Both the position numbers and the translations under genes were made by a program. The notes below the pieces were generated by a model. It was not told where the DNA came from, did no database searches, and was given only the letters and a program-made list of their open reading frames with translations. This document shows, piece by piece, positions 46,201-52,795 of a DNA stretch of 52,795 nucleotides; position 1 is the stretch's first letter; each line of letters starts with the position of its first letter. This DNA comes from Myxacorys californica WJT36-NPBG1 (GTDB taxonomy: Bacteria; Cyanobacteriota; Cyanobacteriia; Leptolyngbyales; Leptolyngbyaceae), in assembly GCA_019359315.1 (NCBI GenBank), contig JAHHHO010000038.1:1-52795 (forward strand), written 5' to 3'.

Positions 46201-47059
46201 TCACAAAGACGGCTCGTAAAAATAGTAATGCGATCGCACTTCCTAAAAGCGCAAATCGAGACAACGCCAGAATCGGAGCAATGACCAGAAGCAGCGATCC
46301 TAAATAAATAGCGATAGGCGGAATCACCGAAACCGACCAGCCTAACTGAAGATAACTCAAGCCTAGATAACTTAAGACGAATCGAGAATTAAAATTTGAG
46401 GACGCTTTTAACAACAAAACTGCGATCGCACTTAGAACTATCGCAGCAACGGCAGCTATGCTGATGGATTGAACCTGAGGAAACTGTAAAAGAAATCGAT
46501 CGATCGCCCAAAAATTAACCGGAACCAGCAGTAATGTTAGCGTTTGTAATGTTGTTGCCGTCAGCCTTAAATTTGGTCGGCGATTCGCCCAAAACGAAGC
46601 GCCCCAAAAGCTGACCGTGTAGCCCAACAGCACAAGATACTGTCCGGTTGGTGAAACAGCCTGCCACTGGCTTGCTGCCAGCACTGCCGAAGAAACCACC
46701 ACCAAAAACACACCCAACACCAGTAACCAAACAACACTGAGTTCCTGTTGCAGCGATCGCAGAATTCGAGTAATCACATTCTCTGAAGGCGCTACTCGTT
46801 CGGGGCGCTCGGCCCTGGTAGAAGTCACAAAATCAGGAGTGGAAGTCACAAAATCAGGAGACGAGGAACGCCCTAGCGCTGCGATCGGACGGGTAGGAGA
46901 CTCTACGGCTTCAGGCAGTAGGCAGGTTAGATGCTGACGGCTTAACTGCTCGATTTGCTGCTGAGTCAGCAAGCCAAGATCCAGCAATACATCAAGCCCG
47001 CGCAGCAAATTAGGATGATCAGCATCAAGTTCTAGTGTGAAGCGGTCTGGTGGGTTCAT
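43280..47059 (-). CDS. giant polytopic membrane protein (DUF2157-like N-terminus)
   Basis: The 1259-residue protein has a cytosolic N-terminal region (about 1-90: LLDLGLLTQQQIEQLSRQHL, then a low-complexity linker) followed by more than 35 closely spaced hydrophobic helices to the end. The first membrane pair (WLLVLGVFLVVVSSAVLAASQW) resembles the start of DUF2157 proteins. No catalytic or transport motif is visible. Similar giant proteins are found in other cyanobacteria. An in-frame 21-bp duplication in the linker gives PDFVTSTPDFVTST. It is monocistronic. Confidence 0.85.
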   Translation of the reverse strand: MNPPDRFTLELDADHPNLLRGLDVLLDLGLLTQQQIEQLSRQHLTCLLPEAVESPTRPIAALGRSSSPDFVTSTPDFVTSTRAERPERVAPSENVITRILRSLQQELSVVWLLVLGVFLVVVSSAVLAASQWQAVSPTGQYLVLLGYTVSFWGASFWANRRPNLRLTATTLQTLTLLLVPVNFWAIDRFLLQFPQVQSISIAAVAAIVLSAIAVLLLKASSNFNSRFVLSYLGLSYLQLGWSVSVIPPIAIYLGSLLLVIAPILALSRFALLGSAIALLFLRAVFVTNVDVAQLGLAVALCGGGVARLAHRRTGSTGWRLSGALLLLGWLVSVGSVPWQALAASCIAIFVSYQALQRFWRRFDVALLLAIELQMLWLVWRLIPASLQTQIVDSVTRITDTELSPIALLGIALFPYLIVILAFSLWLQRRQQPQLANFSEGIALGFGVLLFAISAIAPATRTLNLFASTVTLAWLLRQRRSRQQDIVSLVYATHLGGLATIISAIQYRFPALNSSTWALLFLSIAIAQWMISAIGSRSIWQRSAWHVGPGFATLSYVLWVEPLGSAPPIASSWLAVPLALTLIAARRPEQQQIAAQLSAIALGMAQLLTLNRPETGLLGLVCATVLMVGNTRLLPHPLFANLTIGYGLTALGWGLWHQLPGMRQIDVWLLVGATVLLLLWLGTRWGQTQLTQGETAQQPSRLIALFVQVANRWAAVLSALLLFGSGLQVLRKYADMQAPTLIGLAAIALTTGVLAARAWRTTSMSAVIGLGLGIELLVAHSLAWGDPSIIRLSVANVGLGLATQLADEIRRRQAPSESIFGGWYGLPLAYGIGAIGLRLGTFEAWTGCISLGVALIFIGVGRQRSAFRSLTFLGLFGLSIGLSELVLYPLRNESLSNQLMAIAALGTVLTLVYRYLLIEKLNYLHLSAVEIKSVAHGHWAISSVVLSVAASLTLLISAPGTLALIGFITGVGLSLYAIFQARRHPNLRSAEIWLYAGLLEAAALVWYLSTKPWFSGVFAQLRPYAVAIAAIVAFVIFVLPWERLGWMRRPWQRVSIVVPLLALAGTATIVHGLSLIVLAVFYSLIASIRREIRWTYLSMALLNWVVFKQLDQLNLNILFWQVLPVGLSILYFAAVEPSLKLAQAQSSKHYVRLCGTSLICITALLTQNNYGILPGLVSLIAIFAGLGLKIRAFLYVGTIVFCLNVLYQLVVLATTYSLLKWVIGLCIGIVLIWIAANFETRRGQVTTLMQTWLEQLQAWE
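46821..46860. repeat. 21-bp-period in-frame tandem duplication
   Basis: Direct repeat inside the giant membrane protein gene, encoding PDFVTST twice in the cytosolic linker. Confidence 0.93.
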
Positions 47060-47281
47060 TCCAGCCTCCAGGTAGTTATTCTACCGACCAGTAAAGATAG
47101 GTTTTACTTTACTCGCGCTTGTGATCTAAACAATGCTGAAATCACCCATTTCTTACATTGTCACAACAACTGTCACATTTCTTAGTGCAGCGATCGCGTT
47201 TCAGATTCTTAGATTGATGGAATGTTAGTCACTCTTTCTTTAGAAGAATGACAGAGCACGCCAAATTCCGGTAATAGAGAG

Positions 47282-48307
47282 ATGAAAAGATTGATGAGAG
47301 CTATGCAGCATATTCTATTTGTTGAACTGTTAGGTGGCATTGGTGATGTACTGATTGCATTGCCCGCTATTCAAGCGTTAGCGCGCTCTCATCCTCAAGC
47401 AAGTGTCACCGTTCTTACCTTTGCGCCAGGAGGACAACTGCTCGAAACTGATCCACTCATTGATCGAGTCATTTATGCCGAAAAGGGTAAGGCGGATCAC
47501 ACAGTCCAGCAGCTATTGAATACTCAACCATTCAATTTAATTGTTTCTGATACCAACTACGATCGCATTGATAAAATCATTCAAACTAGCAATGCTAAAC
47601 AGGTTGTTACAAATTTATGGCGCTCTCCACCTCCAGAGCAGTTTGTGAGCGATCGCTTTCTAGAAATTCTCCTCGCTGAAAAACTCATCACACCAGAATC
47701 AATCAAACCGCCAACGCTACATCCAACGCTAGAAGAAATTCAACTTGCTCAAGCCAAATTAGACAACCCAAACCGGCCGATCGTTGTTCTCTGTCCTGAT
47801 GCTGGAATGCAGATCAAGCGTTGGTCAGAGCAGAATTTCGTCCGGTTGGGCCAAGTGTTGCAGGAGAAATACGAGGCGTCAATCGTTGTTTTGGTTGGCT
47901 CGGACGCAGAACAAGCTACCCGCATTGTGGAGAGCATTGGTGAGCGATCGCGACTTTGGCAACCGGGAAGCCTGCGATCGCTTGCTGCCATGCTCTCTCA
48001 AGCTGATGTTATGATCGCTCCCGATACAGGCCCTGCCCGAATTGCCGCTGCTGTAAATGTTCCAACAATTACGCTATTTGGCCCGTCTTGGCATCAGCGC
48101 TATGGACAGCCCGTTCCTCACATCAACCTGCAAGGCTATCTAAACTGTTCAGAACGACGCATTGAGAATTTCACTGTGCAGGAGTGTTGGTATAGCGGTG
48201 AGTGCCCGTTTGAGTGGGATACTTGCGTCAATGAAATCTTAGTGGAATCAGTAGTGTCAGCTGTTCATAAAATTATTGACAAAATTGTGAAAGAAAAACT
48301 CAATTGA
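47282..48307 (+). CDS. glycosyltransferase family 9 (heptosyltransferase-like)
   Basis: The 341-residue protein shows the GT9 pattern: a Rossmann start HILFVELLGGIGDVLIALPAI, DAGMQIKRWSEQNFVRLGQ and the donor-binding APDTGPARIAAAVNVPTITLFGPS. These enzymes add sugars to lipopolysaccharide or other cell-surface glycans. Most cyanobacteria lack heptose, so another donor is likely. MKRLMRAM may be trimmed to the Met at residue 8. It is isolated, convergent with the Ser/Thr kinase. Confidence 0.88.
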   Translation: MKRLMRAMQHILFVELLGGIGDVLIALPAIQALARSHPQASVTVLTFAPGGQLLETDPLIDRVIYAEKGKADHTVQQLLNTQPFNLIVSDTNYDRIDKIIQTSNAKQVVTNLWRSPPPEQFVSDRFLEILLAEKLITPESIKPPTLHPTLEEIQLAQAKLDNPNRPIVVLCPDAGMQIKRWSEQNFVRLGQVLQEKYEASIVVLVGSDAEQATRIVESIGERSRLWQPGSLRSLAAMLSQADVMIAPDTGPARIAAAVNVPTITLFGPSWHQRYGQPVPHINLQGYLNCSERRIENFTVQECWYSGECPFEWDTCVNEILVESVVSAVHKIIDKIVKEKLN

Positions 48308-48342
48308 GATAAATCTGTCACTACACGTTTTTCAACACAACT

Positions 48343-49911
48343 CTATTTCCTGCCTTTTCCTTTTCCATTACCTTTATCTTCCTTATCCTGTCCTTTTCCA
48401 CCTTTATCTTGTCCTCTCTTTTTTCCATGACCTTTGTCTTCCTTAGGCGGCTTTTCTTGCACCACTTGTGGTTCTGCCTGAGGGACGGCTTGTGATGGCA
48501 TCTCCGCTGGCTGGCTGGGTAAGGGTACAGGAACCGTTTGAATGGCAGACGAAGCGGGTGCGGATGATGGAGAAGGAATGGCAGACGGCGTACGAACAGG
48601 TGCAGACGAGGGAGAGACAGACAATGGAGGAACAGGAGAAGCTGGGATAGGAGAGGGAGGGGCAGAAGAGGCTGGAGTAGGTGTAATCAGCTCGACAGGG
48701 GGAGATGCAGCCGTGGCGGGTTTGGCCAGTGGTGAAGGAGAGACGGATGGTTTAGGTGAAGGAGAAGCGGCACGAGTGGATTGTATCGGAGTTGGTGGTT
48801 GTGATTCTTTAGGCTGTGGTTCTTTAAGTGATGCGGAGCCGATGGCGATCGCACCTAGAGTTGCGCCCGTTATACCTGCGATCGCGCCTAGCCGACGAGT
48901 GTTGCGTCTGCTCAACCAACCCTCAGAAGTCGAATCGCGATCGCTTGCCATTCCCTCTGAGGCAGCAGGCGCAGTGATGGGTCGCGTTGTTGCCATTCCT
49001 GCTACCGGCGTCCAGAGGACGGTTTCATCTTGAGCACCAGGCAAGAGGTCTAACCACTCATTCACATCAGCAGGACGATCGTGCGCTTCTAACGCCATGC
49101 CTTGCATCACTGCTTGATCTACCGCCTCACTCAATTCTGGACGCAACTGCCGCAGAGACAGCATCGGCTGGTTCTCCCTTGAAAGTACCTCGGTTGCATT
49201 GGTAACGGAGGTTGTGATTTTCTGGTTACGGGCTTCAATCTGGCAGCGCAAAATGGAAGCCATTGGAGTGTGTGCAGTCAGCAGCGCATAGAGGGTTGCT
49301 GCCAGAGCATAGATATCGGTAGCGGGTGTGCGCTTGGCTTGAGGCAAATATTGCTCAATCGGTGCATATCCCGACGAAATCATGCTGGTGTGAGTTTGAA
49401 TAATATCGGCAGCAAACTCTCTGGCGATGCCGAAATCGATGAGTACGACCGTTTGAGTCCCTTGGTGCAAAATAATGTTTTGTGGCTTGATGTCGCGGTG
49501 AAGCAATCCATGATGGTGAACCACTCGCAACGCTAATCCAATCTGGCGAATGTAATGAATTGCGATCGCTTCTGGTAAAGGATTGTTTGGCAACACCACC
49601 CGATCCAGCGTTTGCCCTGGTATGTAATCCATGACAATGTAGGCTTGCTCATCTTCGATGAAAAAGTCACTGATTCGGACGATGTTGGGATGGGTACACA
49701 AAGCTAACCGCCGTGCTTCATCCTGAAACTTTTGCTGGGAGTCTGGAAACGCGGAGGTGTTTCGCAAAGATGCGTTTAGAGTCTTGATGACAAAAGTTTG
49801 GTTGAGGTAGGAGTGGGTTGCTAGATAGGTGACACCAAAGCCTCCTCGCCCTAACTCTTCACCCAAGATATATTTTCCATCTTGAAGGGTTTTGCCAGTC
49901 CACGTGTCCAT
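48343..49911 (-). CDS. active Ser/Thr protein kinase with Lys/Gly-rich tail
   Basis: I start at [17 protein letters not shown] (522 residues). Kinase motifs are intact: [13 protein letters not shown]43, HRD140[14 protein letters not shown] (D159) and [12 protein letters not shown] with an APE-like site. Then come one membrane helix (about 345-365), a Pro/Ser/Ala-rich stretch (about 370-480) and a basic Lys/Gly/Asp tail (about 485-522). The tail, outside the membrane, may bind acidic polymers or the cell wall (inference). It is the best reference for the pseudokinase at 24317-25978, with which the kinase core aligns without gaps. Confidence 0.95.
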   Translation of the reverse strand: MDTWTGKTLQDGKYILGEELGRGGFGVTYLATHSYLNQTFVIKTLNASLRNTSAFPDSQQKFQDEARRLALCTHPNIVRISDFFIEDEQAYIVMDYIPGQTLDRVVLPNNPLPEAIAIHYIRQIGLALRVVHHHGLLHRDIKPQNIILHQGTQTVVLIDFGIAREFAADIIQTHTSMISSGYAPIEQYLPQAKRTPATDIYALAATLYALLTAHTPMASILRCQIEARNQKITTSVTNATEVLSRENQPMLSLRQLRPELSEAVDQAVMQGMALEAHDRPADVNEWLDLLPGAQDETVLWTPVAGMATTRPITAPAASEGMASDRDSTSEGWLSRRNTRRLGAIAGITGATLGAIAIGSASLKEPQPKESQPPTPIQSTRAASPSPKPSVSPSPLAKPATAASPPVELITPTPASSAPPSPIPASPVPPLSVSPSSAPVRTPSAIPSPSSAPASSAIQTVPVPLPSQPAEMPSQAVPQAEPQVVQEKPPKEDKGHGKKRGQDKGGKGQDKEDKGNGKGKGRK

Positions 49912-50161
49912 TGGTATCACAGAATGAATGCTTGCTCTTGCCTTAGTAGATGCTTTTTCTGGTGAAACTATTTAAATTACGCAACCTTGATTCTAAGAGT
50001 TTAACGAATTAGGCTCACTAGACGCGATCGTTGTTCGGTTTCATACCCGTGATTTCATTGCACAAATCATCTTCAAAACAATCCAGCAAAATGGCAAACT
50101 GCGGTGTCTTCGAGAAAATTCTAATGGCTTACCATAAACATAAGCTTATCGATCAGACATC

Positions 50162-50737
50162 ATGGCAAAGCACAAAAAAGGCAAACCAGAATGGATCAAA
50201 GAAACGCTCGACCTCAAAGACGATCATCGCTGGCAATCAAAGCCCGGTTATAAAATCTTTGTTGCCGATCGCGGAGCCGTTCGCTTTGATGTGCCTCAAA
50301 ATTGGTTCTTTGAACCTGACACGAAATCCTTTCGATTCTTAGACGTTGAGCCGCCTGACGATAACTGTCGCCTAGAAGTCTCATTCAATCGGCTGCCGCA
50401 AGCCGATTGGAGTATGTTTCCCCTCAAGCACATGCTGAAGCAAATTCTGGCTGACGAAAAGCGGAATGTGATCTCGACAGGCGAGATCTTTACTGAAAAA
50501 CGGCAGACGGCACGACTTGTTTGGGCTGAGATCAAGTTTCTGGACGACCAGGAGCAGCGAGAGGCCTATTCTCGAATCTGCATCGGATTAGGCTCGAACG
50601 TTCAATGCTTAATTACGTTTGACTATTGGGTAGATGATGCTGAAAAACTAACCCCCGTTTGGGATGAAGTGCTGCGATCGCTGGTTCTTGGTCTCTACAT
50701 TCGCGATCCCATGACTGGGTTTGCCTTTCCCGATTAA
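50162..50737 (+). CDS. cyanobacterial protein of unknown function
   Basis: The 191-residue protein is soluble, with no signal peptide. The N-terminus is basic (MAKHKKGKPEWIKETLDL), followed by an alpha/beta body with WQSKPGYKIFVADRGAVRFDVPQNW, RLEVSFNRLP and a C-terminal segment WDEVLRSLVLGLYIRDP. I do not recognise it. Proteins of this pattern look like PsbP/DUF1795-type lipoprotein folds (FDVPxxW, WDEVLxSL), which is a guess. It is upstream of the Uma2 gene by 31 bases. Confidence 0.75.
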   Translation: MAKHKKGKPEWIKETLDLKDDHRWQSKPGYKIFVADRGAVRFDVPQNWFFEPDTKSFRFLDVEPPDDNCRLEVSFNRLPQADWSMFPLKHMLKQILADEKRNVISTGEIFTEKRQTARLVWAEIKFLDDQEQREAYSRICIGLGSNVQCLITFDYWVDDAEKLTPVWDEVLRSLVLGLYIRDPMTGFAFPD

Positions 50738-50768
50738 TCCTACCGTCTCAACTTACGGTGTCTAAACT

Positions 50769-51413
50769 ATGCTCATTACTAAACGAGTCGCGCCGCCCAT
50801 CGGCGAAAAACGGGTTACGGTTCGGAATTTAGACTGGCCAGCCTATCAACAACTGCGATCGCTGTTAGAGCATCGCACTCATGCCCGCCTAACCTACGAT
50901 CGTGGCACTCTAGAAATCACCATGCCTCTTGAAGAACACGAATTTGCTTCAGAAATGATTGCCTTGTTTGTCCGTGTCCTGGTGACTGAGATGGGCTTAA
51001 AACTCAAGTCAATGGGATCGACAACGCTGGACAGAGAAGACCTGAAGAGGGGGGCGGAACCTGACAAAGGGTTCTACATTCAAAATCAGCAAATTGTCGC
51101 AGGTAGAACGGTCGATTTAGCGACTGATCCAGCCCCAGATTTAATTGTTGAAGTCGATATTACCAACACAGACATCGATAAGAATGAATTTTATGCCAGC
51201 ATGGGAGTTCCTGAATTCTGGCGGTTTAACGGTCGCGAATGGCGAATTTATCAGCTTCAAGGACAAACCTATGTGGAGTGCGATCTCCCGCCAACGTTTC
51301 CAATTGTCGAGAAAACAGACCTCTATCACTTTCTAGAAGCCTGTCAGCAAGACGAAATTGCAGCAGAATCCAATTTCCGAGCTTGGGTTAGACAGAAACT
51401 CGCTCAGTTGTAA
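50769..51413 (+). CDS. Uma2 family restriction-endonuclease-fold protein
   Basis: The 214-residue protein is of the Uma2 (DUF820) group, PD-(D/E)XK nuclease-like proteins hugely expanded in cyanobacteria. It shows ARLTYDRGTLEITMPLEEHE, EPDKGFYI, PDLIVEVDITN (catalytic Asp-x-Glu area), EFYASMGVPEFWRFNGREWRIYQL. The biological target is unknown; copies are often solitary. It may be cotranscribed with the preceding hypothetical gene. Confidence 0.92.
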   Translation: MLITKRVAPPIGEKRVTVRNLDWPAYQQLRSLLEHRTHARLTYDRGTLEITMPLEEHEFASEMIALFVRVLVTEMGLKLKSMGSTTLDREDLKRGAEPDKGFYIQNQQIVAGRTVDLATDPAPDLIVEVDITNTDIDKNEFYASMGVPEFWRFNGREWRIYQLQGQTYVECDLPPTFPIVEKTDLYHFLEACQQDEIAAESNFRAWVRQKLAQL

Positions 51414-51525
51414 ACCAATCCCTGAATTTGATTAGTTGGGTAGTAGTGGACTAGACCTGTGGAAATAGGGAATTCAATTTCCTCGAACGGCTCCGCTCAT
51501 TTCAAAAAGAATTGAACAAAGAGGC

Positions 51526-52128
51526 TCAAATTCGGTAAGTTTGTAGATACGCCGTAATCAAGGTCTTAGTTTCTGCTATCAGTTGTTGTCGATCGTGTTC
51601 ATCGCGGCTAAATGCCAGCCACAGTATTTCATTCGAGGCTTTGAGTACCGTTGTTGCAATCATTTCGCACCGGGCGAAACCTAGTTGAGAATTTCGCTGC
51701 GATAGAAACTTTGCAAGTTCAGTCAGAATTAACTGGTCGTACTCATCAAATGCACTAGCATCAGCAACAGTCATTAGGTCAATCAACGGTTTCATCACCG
51801 CACAATAACCGGGATGATCATCGGCAAACTGCTTAAACGCATCTATCATCTGATCGACATAGGTTGCAATATCTGTATTAGCCAGTTCTGCATGGAGTTG
51901 CACAAACAAGTGATATTCCTGCTCAAAATACCGATTGGCAAGTGCCCGCACGATCGCTTCTTTGTCGGGAAAAAACTGGTAGAGTGACCCGACTGGAACC
52001 TTTGCACGGGATGCGATCGCCCGTGTTGTGGCTTGCTCATACCCCGACTCGATAAAAAGCTGTTCGGCAACATCGAGAATGTGGTGTACTCGCTCTTGAC
52101 TGCGTGCCTGCTTGGGTTGCCGTCGCAT
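51526..52128 (-). CDS. TetR/AcrR family transcriptional regulator
   Basis: The product (200 residues from the ATG at 52128) begins MRRQPKQARSQERVHHILDVAEQLF and has the TetR helix-turn-helix TTRAIASRAKVPVGSLYQFFPDKEAIV at about residues 34-60, then a ligand-binding domain. A TTG at 52182 would add 18 residues. It is divergent from the Coq4-like gene, and two near-identical operators lie between them, so it very likely represses both itself and that gene. Confidence 0.93.
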   Translation of the reverse strand: MRRQPKQARSQERVHHILDVAEQLFIESGYEQATTRAIASRAKVPVGSLYQFFPDKEAIVRALANRYFEQEYHLFVQLHAELANTDIATYVDQMIDAFKQFADDHPGYCAVMKPLIDLMTVADASAFDEYDQLILTELAKFLSQRNSQLGFARCEMIATTVLKASNEILWLAFSRDEHDRQQLIAETKTLITAYLQTYRI

Positions 52129-52185
52129 CGTTGAGGCTTTTTGGCGGTCGTTTGCCACTGTTTGCACCCTCTTCCTTGACAAAAC

Positions 52186-52238
52186 ATGAACGTTGTTCGT
52201 ATTTTATAGATATGAATATGAACAATGTTCGTATTTTA
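52186..52238. promoter_or_regulatory. two direct 21-bp operators between tetR and the Coq4-like gene
   Basis: Two 21-base boxes (52186-52206 and 52218-52238) differ at two positions only and are 32 bases apart, about three helical turns. Each has an inverted core GAAC-NNN-GTTC. They are the likely binding sites of the divergent TetR regulator. Confidence 0.8.
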
Positions 52239-52267
52239 CTTGAGTTTCACCCACGGAAGGTCATCTC

Positions 52268-52681
52268 ATGCCATTTACTGATCGTCCTGCTCAGCTATCG
52301 CCCTTAAGCAAATTCCTAGGAAAAACGCTGCAATCTGTGGTGCAAACAATGAGAGGCATAAAAGCCTTTGTCACCCTCTTGTTTGATGAGAGCGGTAATC
52401 TTCTAGAGCCTGTTTGGGAATTGAGCAACAGTCTGGTTGACAGCCATGCCTTTGAAGCGGCGGTTGTAGCCATGAAAGCAACGCCAGAAGTTGCCGCGCT
52501 CCTGGCAGAACGCTACGTAACTCCCCCTCACGATTTAGAGGCATTGGTGCGCTATCCCAAAAATTCCCTCGGCTATGCCTATGCCAGCAGCTTGAAACAG
52601 GCAGGGTTTCAACCCTTAGAGGCAGCGCTTCGCGCTTCGCGCAACACAGACGGAACCGCTATTGCCTCAGACATCCACTAG
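52268..52681 (+). CDS. short Coq4-like protein, apparently truncated before the metal motif
   Basis: The 137-residue protein reads KFLGKTLQSVVQTMRGIKAFVTLL near the start and has TPPHDLEALVRYPKNSLGYAYASSLKQAGFQP, similar to the N-terminal half of Coq4-family proteins (LGYAYA pattern). It ends NTDGTAIASDIH at a TAG, about where family members go on to the HDxxH zinc site. No continuation is seen in the other frames within 110 bases. It may be a gene remnant or a short paralogue. The family assignment is from memory and only moderate. Confidence 0.55.
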   Translation: MPFTDRPAQLSPLSKFLGKTLQSVVQTMRGIKAFVTLLFDESGNLLEPVWELSNSLVDSHAFEAAVVAMKATPEVAALLAERYVTPPHDLEALVRYPKNSLGYAYASSLKQAGFQPLEAALRASRNTDGTAIASDIH

Positions 52682-52795
52682 ACTTAATCGGCAATAGCTT
52701 AATCTAGAAGACATATAGTTATTCTCGCTCGAAAGCTGAACCGCCTGCCATGTTGAGCTACAGCAGTGTCAGAAATAAACCTCATGTCCTCCAGA

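Noticed and set aside
48542-49033. 163-residue plus-strand frame
   Set aside because: It is the Gly/Glu-rich mirror of the Pro/Ser-rich part of the kinase gene on the minus strand.
50162-51413. Uma2 plus neighbouring gene as a restriction or toxin-antitoxin system
   Set aside because: Uma2 copies are usually solitary in cyanobacteria and no methylase, antitoxin or defence partner is visible.

Overview
The window is chromosomal DNA from a cyanobacterium, probably of the Leptolyngbya or another filamentous type. Evidence: an nblA phycobilisome-degradation gene, a Ycf20 (DUF565) gene, a DUF6825 gene, pntAB, an SmtA-type metallothionein, the cyanobacterial ribosomal order rplS-trnW-secE-nusG-rplKAJL, and very frequent HIP1 octamers (GCGATCGC) in genes and spacers. 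Almost everything is ordinary core genome. I see no prophage, transposase, CRISPR array or rRNA operon, and one tRNA gene.

Layout. 1-3.7 kb: a radical SAM gene with a damaged or missing 5' end, coupled to a small membrane protein; then pyrB and a TspO-like membrane protein. 3.8-8 kb (minus strand): the rplS-trnW-secE-nusG-rplK-rplA-rplJ-rplL block, with an L10-leader attenuator before rplJ and a terminator after rplL. 8.2-11.1 kb: a complete energy-coupling-factor cobalt/nickel importer (CbiM, PDGLE/CbiN-like, CbiQ, CbiO). 11.2-20 kb: a two-domain M16 peptidase, a PPC-domain secreted protein, a DsbA-like thiol oxidoreductase, gatA, and an LtrA-MFS pair. 20.2-26 kb (minus strand): nblA, then a phospho-signalling group (PP2C phosphatase, ABC1/AarF kinase, DUF6825, and a Ser/Thr kinase that has lost its catalytic residues). 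26.2-33 kb: chaB-like gene, hemL, an unknown secreted protein, smtA with an SmtB-type operator, YajQ, MAPEG and SLOG genes, and a carotenoid oxygenase. 33-38.6 kb: pfkA, era and pntAB. 39-43 kb: a NahK-like kinase coupled to a DOMON-like gene, several small hypotheticals, Ycf20 and a pentapeptide-repeat protein. 43-50 kb: a 1259-residue polytopic membrane protein, a family-9 glycosyltransferase and an active Ser/Thr kinase. 50-52.8 kb: a hypothetical, a Uma2 nuclease, and a TetR regulator divergent from a short Coq4-like gene.

The most unusual points are these. (1) The kinase at 24.3-26.0 kb aligns without gaps to the active paralogue at 48.3-49.9 kb but lacks the HRD Asp, the catalytic-loop Lys and Asn, and the DFG Asp. 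(2) At least 14 short direct tandem duplications (units 12-21 bp, one of 83 bp) are scattered through the window; those fully inside genes are all multiples of three. (3) Two 21-bp near-identical operators lie between tetR and a gene whose product stops just before the expected Coq4 metal motif. (4) smtA has its operator but no adjacent smtB. (5) The L10 leader shows a clear antiterminator/terminator switch. I did not find a convincing wholly new multi-gene system.
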